64,000 nucleotides of DNA from Solirubrobacter sp035555675. Lineage in GTDB: Bacteria > Actinomycetota > Thermoleophilia > Solirubrobacterales > Solirubrobacteraceae. Below, in pieces: positions 1 to 11,138 of this stretch; position 1 is the stretch's first letter, and every line of letters starts with the position of its first letter. The DNA is taken from the NCBI GenBank assembly GCA_035555675.1, contig DATMGH010000041.1, positions 41,286-105,285 on the forward strand. Direction: 5' to 3'. A model generated the notes under the pieces. It ran no database searches. It saw only the letters and a list, made by a program, of their open reading frames with translations, and was not told the origin of the DNA. Both the position numbers and the translations under genes were made by a program.

Positions 1-653
1 AGCATCAGCAGGCCGGCGAAGCCCTGGCCCAGGTAGGCGGCGAACTTGGTCGCCTTGTGCCGGTCGCCGCTGAGCTTCCACGCGATCGCGCGCGCGATCC
101 GCCCGCCGTCGAGCGGGAACGCGGGGACCATGTTGAGCACGAACAGCGCGGCGTTGGCCAGCGCGGTGAAGGCGACGATCACCTCCACGAAGGAGCCGGA
201 CGCCAGCTGGAACGTGGCCGCGTCCCCGACCGCGTCGCCCAGCAGCGCGAAGCCGACCGCGCCGAAGACGACCGTCAGGACGAGCGTCACGGCCGGTCCG
301 GCGGCCGCCACGCGGAACTCCTCGCCGGGGGTCTCGGAGTCGCGCATCGCGCGCATGAAGCCGCCGAAGAAGAACAGGTCCACGCCGCCGACGCCGATCC
401 CTTCCCGGCGCGCCGCGAACGCGTGGCCGAGCTCGTGCAGCACGATCGACCCGAAGAACAGAAACGCCGCCACGACGGCGGCGGCGAAGCCCTGCCCGGG
501 CGTGACGATCGCGCCCTCGAAGGAGTCCTGCAACCACCAGATCGACAGGAACAGGATGAAGAACCACGACGGGTGCACGCCGACGCGGATCCCACTGACC
601 TTGAAGAGCTGCAGAGACGAGCCGCCGCCGAACACGCGCTGACAGGTTGACAT
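1..653 (-). CDS. M50 (site-2-protease-like) membrane zinc metallopeptidase, C-terminus outside window
   Basis: Membrane-embedded zinc protease of the M50 family. The zinc-binding motif HELGH is encoded at 423-437 and the second metal-site motif, within NMVPAFPLDGGR, at about 102-125 (DGG at 102-110). The N-terminus has an amphipathic stretch followed by a membrane segment containing HPSWFFILF. The C-terminal part runs off the left edge. I use ATG at 653; GTG at 635, which gives an N-terminus starting FGGGSSLQLF, is equally possible. The gene is divergent from mdh across only 11 bp, so the two promoters must overlap. The substrate cannot be inferred. The family call is secure; the role in signalling or housekeeping is not. 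Confidence 0.85.
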   Translation of the reverse strand, partial: MSTCQRVFGGGSSLQLFKVSGIRVGVHPSWFFILFLSIWWLQDSFEGAIVTPGQGFAAAVVAAFLFFGSIVLHELGHAFAARREGIGVGGVDLFFFGGFMRAMRDSETPGEEFRVAAAGPAVTLVLTVVFGAVGFALLGDAVGDAATFQLASGSFVEVIVAFTALANAALFVLNMVPAFPLDGGRIARAIAWKLSGDRHKATKFAAYLGQGFAGLLM

Positions 654-658
654 AGCCT
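653..658 (+). promoter_or_regulatory. -10-like hexamer of mdh (leaderless type)
   Basis: TAGCCT lies 6 nt before the mdh ATG and there is no Shine-Dalgarno sequence. It fits the TANNNT-plus-short-spacer pattern seen upstream of many genes in this window. The CCTAGG palindrome here also offers TAGGCT on the other strand for the divergent M50 gene. Confidence 0.4.
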
Positions 659-664
659 AGGTTC

Positions 665-1648
<984 letters not shown>

Positions 1649-1649
1649 C

Positions 1650-2039
1650 TCAGGCGCCTTCGCGCAGGTGCCAGCCGCGCCCGGACTTCGTCACTTTGCC
1701 TTCCTCGGCGAGTCCGGGCATCACGCGGTAGAGGTAGTTCTGCTGGATCCCCATCGCCTCGGCGAGCTCGGGGATGGTGATGCCGGGGCGCTCGCGCACC
1801 AGCTGCAGCGCCTGCGCGGCGCGCGTGCCGCCGCCCTTGGGACGCCCGCGGCGCGCGCCCGTCGCGCCGCTGCGGCGCCGGCGCGCCGGGGGTGCGGTGG
1901 CGGCGTCGACGGCGCCGTTGCCGATCCCGCCGAGCGCCTGGTCGGCCGCCGCGAGCATCTGGTACTCGTCCACGGCCGGCTTGAGCTCAGCCATGCGCGC
2001 CTGGATCTCGTTGCGTTTCTCTTCGAGGAAATCGGCCAT
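1650..2039 (-). CDS. Winged-helix DNA-binding protein with coiled-coil N-terminus
   Basis: A 129-residue protein. Residues 1-30 are charged and helical (EEKRNEIQARMAEL). A basic Ala/Arg linker follows (about 50-70, with GARRGRPKGG resembling an AT-hook). A C-terminal winged helix reads RPGITIPELAEAMGI then QNYLYRVMPGLAEEGKV and ends GRGWHL. This suggests a small nucleoid- or promoter-binding regulator; the target is unknown. No clear Shine-Dalgarno sequence precedes ATG 2039. It is separated by about 80 bp from the SRPBCC gene upstream on the same strand, so it may have its own promoter. I recognise the fold but not a named family. Confidence 0.75.
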   Translation of the reverse strand: MADFLEEKRNEIQARMAELKPAVDEYQMLAAADQALGGIGNGAVDAATAPPARRRRSGATGARRGRPKGGGTRAAQALQLVRERPGITIPELAEAMGIQQNYLYRVMPGLAEEGKVTKSGRGWHLREGA

Positions 2040-2120
2040 TAGAGTGTTACTCCGCTACTAGAGTTAAATCCGCCGCTGCACACCGTACCTCTCCGGGCGC
2101 GAAATCGCGCAGGCAGGGTT

Positions 2121-2564
2121 TCAAGCTTCCAACAGGGCTTTGAGTGCAAGCAGTGACCGGGTGGCCTCGCGCTCGGGCACGCCGCCCACCACGACGCGGC
2201 TGGCGGCGTTGCCCAGAAAACCGCCGGGTGCCTTGAACTCGTTCTCGTACTCGAAGTGGGTGCCGCGGCCGTTGGGGGTCAGGCGGTAACTGGTGCGGGC
2301 GTAGGACCCGGCGGGGCCGCTGCCTTCCCACGTGGCGTGCTCGGGGCGCTCGGCGGCGGTCAGCGTCCAGTGCACTTTGAAGTTCGCGTGGCGCAGGCAC
2401 AGGGTCTGATCCATCCGAAAACCGGCGTGCGGCGGACCTGTGTCGGTGCGGTTGACTTTGCGGTGGATCGTCACCCACTCGTGCAGCCGCTTGGGGTCGA
2501 GCACGAAGTCGTACACCGCCTCCGGCGGCGCGTCGATGTCGATCTGCGCACGGACTTCGCTCAT
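2121..2564 (-). CDS. SRPBCC (START/Bet v1-like) domain protein
   Basis: A 147-residue SRPBCC-fold protein of the polyketide-cyclase/dehydrase type. The start, AQIDIDAPPEAVYDFVLDP, is the classic first strand and helix of the fold. The centre has ATWEGSGPAGSY and the C-terminus is helical. Such proteins bind small hydrophobic ligands in a deep cavity. Its ATG overlaps the stop of the upstream SDR gene by 4 bp (ATGA), so the two are translationally coupled and probably act on the same molecule. The ligand is unknown. Confidence 0.8.
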   Translation of the reverse strand: MSEVRAQIDIDAPPEAVYDFVLDPKRLHEWVTIHRKVNRTDTGPPHAGFRMDQTLCLRHANFKVHWTLTAAERPEHATWEGSGPAGSYARTSYRLTPNGRGTHFEYENEFKAPGGFLGNAASRVVVGGVPEREATRSLLALKALLEA

Positions 2565-3472
2565 GGGGCGCCTTCCATATCACGCACTGCCCGCTCGACG
2601 GCGGCCTGGAACGTGTGCAGTTTGACGCCGAAGACGGTCGCGGCGTCGCGGTCGCGGGGCAGCAGGTCGTGTTCCAGCGACTCCATCAGGGGTTCGATCA
2701 GGCCCGGGTCCTCCTCGGCCACGGCGGCGGCGATCACCGAGGCGACGGGGGTGAGGTTGAACGGCAGTGAGATCGCGGGGCGGTCGATCATCAGCACGGT
2801 CGCGATGCGGTCGAGGAGTTGCTGGTAGGTCATCACGTCCGGGCCGCCGATGTCCCAGGCGCGGCCCGTGTGGAGAGTGGGGAGCGTGGCGGCGGCGGCC
2901 AGGAACTCGAGCACGTCGCGGCCGTCGATCGGCTGCGTGCGGTTGGCGCGCCAGGCGGGCAGCGCGAGCACCGGCAGGCGTTCGATCAGGCGGACGAGGA
3001 AGCGGAACGAGCGCGAGCTGGCGGCGATCACGATCGACGCTCGGAGCGCGACCGGCTCGGGCGCGGCGGCGAGCAGCGCGCGCTCGACCGCGAGGCGGCT
3101 GGCGAGGTGGCGCGAGGGTGCGGCGTGCTGGGGGAGCAGGCCGCCGAGGTAGACGATCCGGCGGACGTTCGCGGCGCGCGCGGCGGCGGCGAACGCGGCG
3201 GCCTGGCGGCGCTCGAGGTCGACGAAGGCGCCGGTCGCCGGGCCCTCCATCGAGTGGATCAGGTAGTAGGCGACCTCGACGTCCTTCAGCGCGGCCTTCA
3301 GACCCTGGCCGGTGGTCGCGTCGCCGAGCACGAGGTCGTCGAGCTCGACCCCGGCTCTCGTCACCCGTTCGCGGGAGCGGGCGAAGCCCCGCACGGCGTG
3401 CCCGTCGCGGCGCAGGCGCGGGACGAGCGCCGAGCCGACCGAGCCGGACACGCCGGTGACGAGAGTCTGCAC
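2561..3472 (-). CDS. NAD(P)-binding atypical SDR family protein
   Basis: An atypical short-chain dehydrogenase of the NmrA/complex-I NDUFA9-like type. The N-terminus QTLVTGVSGSVGSALV holds the TGxxGxxG nucleotide-binding motif. YYLIHSM and RIVYLGGLLP are typical of this SDR subgroup. I place the start at GTG 3472, just before the Rossmann strand, giving 303 residues. An in-frame extension to 3568 exists but adds low-quality sequence that overlaps an inverted-repeat operator candidate. It is co-transcribed with the SRPBCC gene. The substrate is not predictable; lipid or quinone metabolism would fit the family. Confidence 0.8.
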   Translation of the reverse strand: MQTLVTGVSGSVGSALVPRLRRDGHAVRGFARSRERVTRAGVELDDLVLGDATTGQGLKAALKDVEVAYYLIHSMEGPATGAFVDLERRQAAAFAAAARAANVRRIVYLGGLLPQHAAPSRHLASRLAVERALLAAAPEPVALRASIVIAASSRSFRFLVRLIERLPVLALPAWRANRTQPIDGRDVLEFLAAAATLPTLHTGRAWDIGGPDVMTYQQLLDRIATVLMIDRPAISLPFNLTPVASVIAAAVAEEDPGLIEPLMESLEHDLLPRDRDAATVFGVKLHTFQAAVERAVRDMEGAP

Positions 3473-3499
3473 GCCGTCCAGGCTGACAAACACGCCCAG

Positions 3500-3523
3500 T
3501 TTGCGGTCTCCGATTGCCGCAAA
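3500..3523. promoter_or_regulatory. Inverted repeat upstream of the SDR gene, possible operator
   Basis: TTTGCGG, 10 nt, CCGCAAA forms a perfect 7-bp inverted repeat about 30 bp before the chosen SDR start. TTTGCGG-like half-sites recur nearby at about 3551 and 3581. The spacing suits a dimeric repressor. No binding protein can be named. Confidence 0.3.
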
Positions 3524-3685
3524 GGGCGGGGAAATGGCGTCATTTACGGCTATTTGCGGGGAGAACACGAAGAACCTGCGTTTTGCGGATCCGGCGGCCG
3601 GTGAGCCCTTGCATGGCCCGCCCGGCTTCGCTTTGATCGCGGCCGTCCTGTGACGGAGTCGTGAACGAAGGGGTCAGGCGAGGTC

Positions 3686-3931
3686 GTGTCCGCAGTTGCC
3701 GTGCCGAAGCGTGCCAAGAGGTCGAAGAAGGTCACGTGCGAGGAGTGCTTCTTCTCGCGCAACGGGCTCTGTGCGCTGGAGCTGGACGAGCCGTGCGCGA
3801 CGTTCCGGCCGTACCACCCGGAGGGGCTGCGCCCGCCGAACCAGATGCGCTTCGTCTTCCGCCAGGAGCGCCGGCGCCAGGCGGCGTGGGCGTTCCCGAG
3901 CGCCGAGGAGCAGGCCGCGCTGCACGGCTGA
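3686..3931 (+). CDS. Small four-cysteine basic protein, function unknown
   Basis: An 81-residue protein starting at GTG 3686, preceded by GGCGAGG as ribosome-binding site. After a basic N-terminus (KRAKRSKK) comes CEECFFSRNGLC and then EPCATFRPYHPEG. Four cysteines in this spacing suggest a small zinc- or Fe-S-binding knuckle. The rest is Arg-rich and ends in a helix. I do not recognise a named family. It directly precedes a 775-bp repeat island, so its transcript may run into the first two 45-bp palindromes. Confidence 0.65.
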   Translation: MSAVAVPKRAKRSKKVTCEECFFSRNGLCALELDEPCATFRPYHPEGLRPPNQMRFVFRQERRRQAAWAFPSAEEQAALHG

Positions 3932-4257
3932 CGCGGCGGCGCGGAGTCGCCGCCGCGCGTCGCGTCGCCGCCGCGCGCCATGCCGCCGTCGTGCGCCGCG
4001 TCGTCGGCGCGCGTCACGTCGCCGCCGCGCGTTGGTCGTCGGCGTGCGTCGCTTCGCCGCCGCGCGTCATGTCGCCGTCCTGCGCCGCGTCGCTGGCGCG
4101 CGTCTTGCGCCGCGTCGCCGCCGCGCGCCATGTTGTCGTCGCGCGTCATGTTGCCGCCGCGCGTCATGTCGCCGTCGTGCGCCGCGTCGCCGCCGCGCGC
4201 CACGTGGCCGCCATGCGTCACGTCACGCGCGCCTCTCCACCGCGCGTCGTTGCGCGG

Positions 4258-4302
4258 CGAGTGGTCACTTTCCGGCGCCTGGCGCCGGTGGTCGACCACT
4301 CG
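4258..4302 (+). repeat. 45-bp palindromic element, copy A
   Basis: Outer arms CGAGTGGTC and GACCACTCG are perfect. The inner stem is extended (CCGGCGCC against GGCGCCGG). The left internal-loop segment is ACTTTC. Exactly 45 bp. Confidence 0.85.
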
Positions 4303-4588
4303 CGCCGTCGTGGGCGGTGCGTTGCGCCGGCGAACGGCGGCGCGTGAGCGAGGCGGTCTTCGGTCCGCCGCGGTCATCCGCGCGCGGCACGCCCGCCGTC
4401 CGCCGCTGTGCGCCCGTGCCCGGTCCGCCGCCGTGCGCCGTGCGCCGTGCGCGGCTTCGCGCCGTCCGCCGTCCGCCGCCTCGCGCCGTGCGCCGTCCGT
4501 CTCCCGCGCCGTCGGTCGCCCGCGCGCCGCCCACGCACCGTCCACCGCCGCGTGCGCCATCGCCGGCTCCCGCCAGGTCGTTGCGCGG

Positions 4589-4633
4589 CGAGTGGTCACT
4601 TTCTGGCGGCTGGCGCCGGTGGGCGACCGCTCG
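4589..4633 (+). repeat. 45-bp palindromic element, copy B
   Basis: Arms CGAGTGGTC and GACCGCTCG; the single A-to-G change in the right arm leaves a T-G (U-G) wobble in + strand RNA. The inner stem GGCGG/GCGCC has one mismatch at the loop. Confidence 0.85.
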
Positions 4634-4706
4634 CGGCGCGGAGGGCCGGGACGGGCGCGGCAATGCGGCGGCAAGGTGGGCGGCGCGGCGAGTAGTGTCA
4701 AGCGCG

Positions 4707-5486
4707 GTGCGCATCACGGTTCTCGGCAAATCTCCCGCGTGGCAGGACGCCGGCGGCGCCTGCTCGGGCTACCTCGTGCAGGGCGGCGGGCAGACCGTGC
4801 TGCTCGACTGCGGCCCGGGCGTGTTCGCCAAGCTGCGCACCCTCGTGGACTACGTCGACGTCGACGCGGTGGTGCTGACGCACCTGCACGCCGACCACGT
4901 GCTCGACCTCGTCCCGTTCGCCTCCGGCCTGCGCTACGGCCCGCGCGCCACCGGCCCCCGCCGGCGCCCCCGGCTGCTCGCGCCCCCCAACGCGCACGCC
5001 ACCTTCACCGGCATGTGCACCGCGACCGGCATGAGCGCCGATCACATCGAGATCGCGTTCGACGTCGAGATCTACGACCCCGCCGCGACGCAGACCCTCG
5101 GCGGCCTGACCGTGCGCTTCCAGCCCGTCCCGCACTTCGTCCCCGCCAACGCGGTCGAGCTCGCCGACGGCGACGCACGCTTCACGTTCGGCGCCGACTG
5201 CGCGCCCAACGACGAGCTGGTGGCGTTCGCCAAGGGCACCGACCTGCTGCTGCTCGAAGCGACGCTGCGGCAACCGGAAGCCGACGGCGACCGGGGCCAC
5301 CTGACGCCCGCGGAGGCCGGCGAGCTCGGCGCCCGCGCGGGCGCGAAGCGGCTCGTGCTGACGCACTTCTCGGATGAGCTCGACCGCGACTGGATCCTCC
5401 AAGACGGCGCGCGCGGGTTCGGCGCCCCGGTCGACGCCGCCCGTGAGGGCGCGACGTACGAGCTGCTCAAGCCCGAGCGCCCGTAG
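4707..5486 (+). CDS. Metallo-beta-lactamase-fold hydrolase (RNase Z/phosphodiesterase-like)
   Basis: A 259-residue MBL-fold protein from GTG 4707. The zinc motif HLHADH is in LTHLHADHVLDL, preceded by the strand VLLDCGPGVF. Further metal ligands are His in PVPHFV, Asp in FGADCAPND and His in VLTHFSDE. The order and spacing match the RNase Z/ElaC and cyclic-nucleotide phosphodiesterase subgroup rather than beta-lactamases. The open frame continues upstream through the repeat island, but conservation begins with the strand RITVLGKSPAW, so the GTG is preferred. The substrate is unknown. Confidence 0.85.
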   Translation: MRITVLGKSPAWQDAGGACSGYLVQGGGQTVLLDCGPGVFAKLRTLVDYVDVDAVVLTHLHADHVLDLVPFASGLRYGPRATGPRRRPRLLAPPNAHATFTGMCTATGMSADHIEIAFDVEIYDPAATQTLGGLTVRFQPVPHFVPANAVELADGDARFTFGADCAPNDELVAFAKGTDLLLLEATLRQPEADGDRGHLTPAEAGELGARAGAKRLVLTHFSDELDRDWILQDGARGFGAPVDAAREGATYELLKPERP

Positions 5487-5500
5487 CCGATCTTCTAGGC

Positions 5501-6529
5501 GTGACCCTTGCCACCGCCGCGATGGACGGCGTGCGACTGCTGTCGCACCGGCCATCGGTGCTCTACAAGGTGGAGCACCTCGCGTCCGAGCCCGCCTCGG
5601 GCGACATCGCCGTGCAGGGTCTGCTGCTCGCGGGGCCGGGCTGGGACGACCGGCTCAAGGCGGTCGTGAAGGCGCTGTCGATCTCCGAGCGCGCGTGCCT
5701 GTTCGCCGTCCGGCTGGCCGACGAGCAGTCGCTGCCGGTCCCGGCCGAGACGCTGCTGGACCGCACGCGCACCGACTGGTTCCCGGAGTTCCTCTCGCAC
5801 GGCCAGATGCGCCCGCACTTCCAGCCGATCGTCGAGCTGCACGGCGGCCGCGCGTACGGCCGCGAAGCGCTGATGCGGGGCAAGCTCGGCACCGTCGAGC
5901 TGCGCGGCGCGGAGCTGATCGCCGCCGCCGAGGCGCACGACGCGCTGTTCTCGTTCGACTACCGGGCCCGCACGGCGGCGCTCGAGGTCGGCCTCCCGCT
6001 GCTGCCCGAGGGCGAGATCCTGTTCGTGAACCTCGACCCGCGCGCGGTGCTCGACGTCGAGTCCGCGATGCGGACGACGTGGCCGGTGGTCGGGCGCCTG
6101 GGCGCCGACCCGTCGCGCATCTGCCTGGAGATCATCAAGCCCGAGCGCTGCCCGGACCGCGACCTGCTGGGCGAGATGGTCGCCGAGCACCGCAAGCGCG
6201 GCGCGCGCGTCGCGCTCGACGACCTCTCCGGCGGCCCGGACTCGCTGGCCTGCCTGGAGCTCGTGCGCCCCGACGTGGCGAAGATCGACACCGCGCTGAC
6301 GTCCGGCATCCAGCACTCGTCCGCCCGCCGCGCGCTGGTCAAGGCGCTCGTCGACTGCGCGCACGAGCTGGGTGCGAAGGTCGTCGCCGAGGGCGTCGAG
6401 CGCGTCGACGAGTTCCGCGCGATGGCGGAGCTGGGCGTCGACCTCGGCCAGGGCTTCTACTTCGGCCAGCCAACCGAGCGCCCGATGGCGGTCGACACCC
6501 GGCTGGTCCGCCCTAGCGCGTCAATTTGA
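5501..6529 (+). CDS. EAL-domain protein, probable cyclic-di-GMP phosphodiesterase
   Basis: 342 residues. An unassigned N-terminal part (about 1-95) precedes an EAL domain (about 98-335). The residues expected for c-di-GMP hydrolysis are present: EAL at 122-124, Asn178 in VNLDP, Glu210, the Asp pair 240-241 in LDDLSGG, Lys261 in KIDTA, and Glu297 in VVAEGVE. The last loop reads DLGQGFYFGQP. It is therefore likely active, cleaving c-di-GMP to pGpG. No GGDEF domain or membrane segment is present, so it is probably cytosolic. It overlaps the stop of the convergent secreted protein by 17 bp. Confidence 0.88.
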   Translation: MTLATAAMDGVRLLSHRPSVLYKVEHLASEPASGDIAVQGLLLAGPGWDDRLKAVVKALSISERACLFAVRLADEQSLPVPAETLLDRTRTDWFPEFLSHGQMRPHFQPIVELHGGRAYGREALMRGKLGTVELRGAELIAAAEAHDALFSFDYRARTAALEVGLPLLPEGEILFVNLDPRAVLDVESAMRTTWPVVGRLGADPSRICLEIIKPERCPDRDLLGEMVAEHRKRGARVALDDLSGGPDSLACLELVRPDVAKIDTALTSGIQHSSARRALVKALVDCAHELGAKVVAEGVERVDEFRAMAELGVDLGQGFYFGQPTERPMAVDTRLVRPSASI

Positions 6530-7712
6530 CGCCGACCGGCTTCGCGCCGGCCAGGGTCAGCGTCGCGCTCAACGCGCCGCGGGACCGCAGGGCCCGGCGC
6601 GCCGCCGCGTTGAGCTTGAGCGTGAGCGTCGCCCGCCGCCCCGCCCGGATCGTGGCCCGGCGGCTCGCCGTGGCCCGCTTGCCGCCCGGCAGCTTCGCGC
6701 TCAGCTTGACCGTCGCGCGGCAGCTGCGGGCGGCCGCCGAGGGACAGCTCGCCGCGACCTTCAAAGCCCCGGTCCGGGAGACCTTGTAGCGCTTGGCGGC
6801 GTGCAGCGACGCGACCGCCTTGACCGGCGGTGCGACCGCGGGCGGGAGGGTCGGCGTGGGCGTCGGCGTCGGCACGACCACCACCGGGTGGTTGACGATC
6901 CGCAGCGGCGCGCGTGCGCCGGCGGTGTTGCCGGCGGCGTCGAGGACCGCCACCGCGAGCTCGTGCTGCCCGTCGGCCACACGCGTGCTGTCGACCGGCA
7001 GCGCGATCTGCGCCGCGGGTGGGCAGTCGTCGGCCAGCGGAAGGTCGATCGTCGCGTCGCCGGGCGAGAGCTCGGCGCAGTGCGCGTGGCCCAGCGTGAC
7101 CGATCCGGCCGGGACGCCGTCCAGCCACGCGTGCGCCGACGCCAGCCCGATGCCGGCGTCGGTCGCGTCCACCCGCACACTGAAGGTGCCGTGCCCGTAG
7201 CTCGGCAGCCCGCCGAGGGCCACCACGGGCGCCTCGTCGTCGCGCACCGTCACCGCAGCGCGGCGGACGTCCGCGCTCGCGTCGCAGGGCGCGGCGGCGC
7301 AGCGCAGCTCCAGCTCGACCGCCGTCCCGTCCGCGGCGCCGCTGAACACGCCGTCGAGCACGCCCGGCGACAGCAGCGACTCCAGCTCCGCGCTGGTCGT
7401 CCGCGCGTGGTACTCGGGCCCGCTCACGCGCCGGTCCAGCCAGACGCGCGACAGCGTCGCGGGCGTGGCGAACCGCAGCGTCACCGCGTCCCCGCCCACC
7501 GCGTTGGTGAAGCCCAGCCGCAGCGTTCCGCCGGGCGCCTCGCAACCGCCGCCGACCCGCGACACCCCGCCGTGCGACCCCGACGCCGAGTACGCGAACG
7601 GCAGCGGCGCGCCGTCCGGCCCGTGGCAGGCCCACAGCGTCACCTCACCCGCGTGGGCGGACGCGGGCGCTGCGGCCAGCAGCGCGAGCACGGCGAACAG
7701 CAACCGGCGCAT
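6513..7712 (-). CDS. Secreted Ala/Arg-rich protein of unknown function
   Basis: 399 residues from ATG 7712. The signal peptide is RRLLFAVLALLAAAPASAHA. Next come beta-rich regions with WACHGPDGAPLPFAY and paired cysteines, then a Pro/Thr spacer (VPTPTPTPTLPP), then a basic beta-sandwich-like C-terminus rich in TLTLKL and ATVKL. It is probably secreted or wall-associated. An in-frame extension to 7820 exists but buries the signal peptide, so I rejected it. No catalytic motif is visible. Confidence 0.7.
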   Translation of the reverse strand: MRRLLFAVLALLAAAPASAHAGEVTLWACHGPDGAPLPFAYSASGSHGGVSRVGGGCEAPGGTLRLGFTNAVGGDAVTLRFATPATLSRVWLDRRVSGPEYHARTTSAELESLLSPGVLDGVFSGAADGTAVELELRCAAAPCDASADVRRAAVTVRDDEAPVVALGGLPSYGHGTFSVRVDATDAGIGLASAHAWLDGVPAGSVTLGHAHCAELSPGDATIDLPLADDCPPAAQIALPVDSTRVADGQHELAVAVLDAAGNTAGARAPLRIVNHPVVVVPTPTPTPTLPPAVAPPVKAVASLHAAKRYKVSRTGALKVAASCPSAAARSCRATVKLSAKLPGGKRATASRRATIRAGRRATLTLKLNAAARRALRSRGALSATLTLAGAKPVGVKLTR

Positions 7713-7766
7713 TCGATAATCGAACGTACCGTGCCCGCGCGCGCACGCCATCGCCCATTCGTTGGT

Positions 7767-7772
7767 TAGCAT
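7767..7772 (+). promoter_or_regulatory. -10-like hexamer of the hsp20-lon operon
   Basis: TAGCAT lies 7 nt before the HSP20 ATG at 7780, with no Shine-Dalgarno sequence. It supports that start over an upstream in-frame ATG at 7762. No CIRCE or HAIR repressor box is evident. Confidence 0.4.
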
Positions 7773-7779
7773 CGGCGAG

Positions 7780-8222
7780 ATGGCCCAGGAGCGCGACATC
7801 TTCGCCAACTTCGAGCGCATGCGCAGGGAGATGGACGAGCTGTTCGGCGACGTGATCGACCGCGGGCTCGCGCCGCGGCGCCGCGGCGGCTTCTCGCCCG
7901 CCGTCGACGTCTATTACGCCAGCGATCCACCGCGCGCCGTCGTCAGCGCCGACCTCGCGGGAATCGACCCGAACGCCGTCCAGCTGGAGATCACGGGCCG
8001 CGAGCTGGTCCTGTCCGGCCAGCGCGTGACCGAGAGCGCGGACGAGCGCGTCTACCAGCAGCTCGAGATCGAGCGCGGGCCGTTCCGGCGCGTCGTCTCG
8101 CTCGGCGCCGACGTCGACAGCGAGGCCGCCAAGGCCACGTACGAGGACGGAATCCTGACCGTGGAGCTGCCCCTCAGCCGGCCCGCCCGGCCGCACTCCG
8201 TCCCGATCCGCGGGTCCGAGAA

Positions 8223-8226
<4 letters not shown>
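7780..8226 (+). CDS. Small heat-shock protein, HSP20/alpha-crystallin family
   Basis: ATP-independent holdase chaperone of 148 residues. The N-terminus is helical (FANFERMRREMDELFGDV). The alpha-crystallin domain runs from about residue 45 (PAVDVYYASDPPRAVV) through LAGIDPNAVQLEITG to DGILTVELPL, followed by a short basic tail. Its stop overlaps the lon start codon by 4 bp (GTGA), coupling holdase and protease synthesis. A -10-like TAGCAT seven bases upstream favours the ATG at 7780. Confidence 0.93.
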
Positions 8227-10598
<2,372 letters not shown>

Positions 10599-10609
10599 GC
10601 GAGGGAGCG

Positions 10610-11047
10610 ATGGCGAACAAGAAGGTCACGAAGGCGGCGCAATCGGCCCGGTCCAACGCGTACGTGCAGCGGTTGATCGAGGACGAGGAACTGCGTCAGA
10701 ACATCGTGTCGGCGTTCGAGTCCGCGCGCGACGCCTACGGGCGCCTGAGCAACGGCAAGAGCCCGACCAAGCAGCTCTTCGACGACAAGAAGCTGCAGAA
10801 GCACATCCGCGAGACCTCGGGCAGCGTCCGTGACGTGGCCGTCGCCCTGCACGAGGCGCCGCAGAAGCGCAAGAAGAGCGGCGGCTTCGGCAAGCTCGTG
10901 CTGGTCGCGATCGTGGGCGGCGTCGTCGCGCTGGCGGTCTCCGAGAGCCTGCGCAAGAAGGTGCTCGACGCGCTCTTCGGCGCCGAGGAGGAGTTCGAGT
11001 ACACCTCGACCACGGCGCCGCCGACACCGGCGGGCACGGCGGCATAA
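10610..11047 (+). CDS. Single-pass membrane protein with basic helical N-terminus
   Basis: A 145-residue protein from ATG 10610. The first 90 residues are charged and helical (YVQRLIEDEELRQNIV, YGRLSNGKSPTKQ). One membrane segment follows (LVLVAIVGGVVALAV), then an acidic, Thr/Pro-rich tail. It could be a membrane-associated scaffold; I do not recognise a named family. It sits 11 bp after lon and before a clear terminator, so it probably belongs to the hsp20-lon transcript. The ribosome-binding site is GAGGGAG. Confidence 0.75.
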   Translation: MANKKVTKAAQSARSNAYVQRLIEDEELRQNIVSAFESARDAYGRLSNGKSPTKQLFDDKKLQKHIRETSGSVRDVAVALHEAPQKRKKSGGFGKLVLVAIVGGVVALAVSESLRKKVLDALFGAEEEFEYTSTTAPPTPAGTAA

Positions 11048-11092
11048 GGCGGGGCCCCGCCCCGATCATCCGACCTCAACCAGCGAGACTTG

Positions 11093-11123
11093 GAGGGCGC
11101 CCAGCGGGCGCCCTCTTTCGTTT
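11093..11123 (+). terminator. Intrinsic terminator ending the hsp20-lon operon
   Basis: GAGGGCGCCC, loop AGC, GGGCGCCCTC, then TTTCGTTT. A 10-bp perfect GC stem with a T-rich tail, 45 bp after the last stop. Confidence 0.85.
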
Positions 11124-11125
11124 CG

Positions 11126-11131
11126 TAAGGT
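11126..11131 (+). promoter_or_regulatory. -10-like hexamer of the aldo-keto reductase gene
   Basis: TAAGGT, then 7 nt, then ATG 11139. It lies directly after the preceding terminator, so the gene should start its own transcript. Confidence 0.45.
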
Positions 11132-11138
11132 GCTGGGC

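Larger units (their letters stand above)
3932..4706. repeat. Intergenic repeat island 1: 18-bp tandem repeats plus two 45-bp palindromes
   Basis: 775 bp without a credible gene. 3932-4230 is built from degenerate 18-bp units (core GCCGCCGCGCGTCATGTC-like); every unit keeps the same phase, so the complementary strand reads as a repeated hexapeptide like ARGGDM. 4390-4560 holds about 10-bp CGCCGTGCGC-type units. The two 45-bp palindromes are at 4258-4302 and 4589-4633 and share an extra upstream GTCGTTGCGCGG. Long open frames cross this region on both strands, but they are explained by base composition. Confidence 0.8.

Noticed and set aside
46..650. Two long + strand open frames over the left edge
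   Set aside because: They lie antisense to an M50 protease with clear HELGH and DGG motifs; the predicted proteins are low-complexity Arg/Thr/Ser.
3550..4701. Minus-strand 383-codon frame with ARGGD-type hexapeptide repeats
   Set aside because: It covers an 18-bp tandem repeat and runs antisense to the Cys protein; lack of stops is expected in such GC-rich repeats. Kept only as a remark in the island finding.
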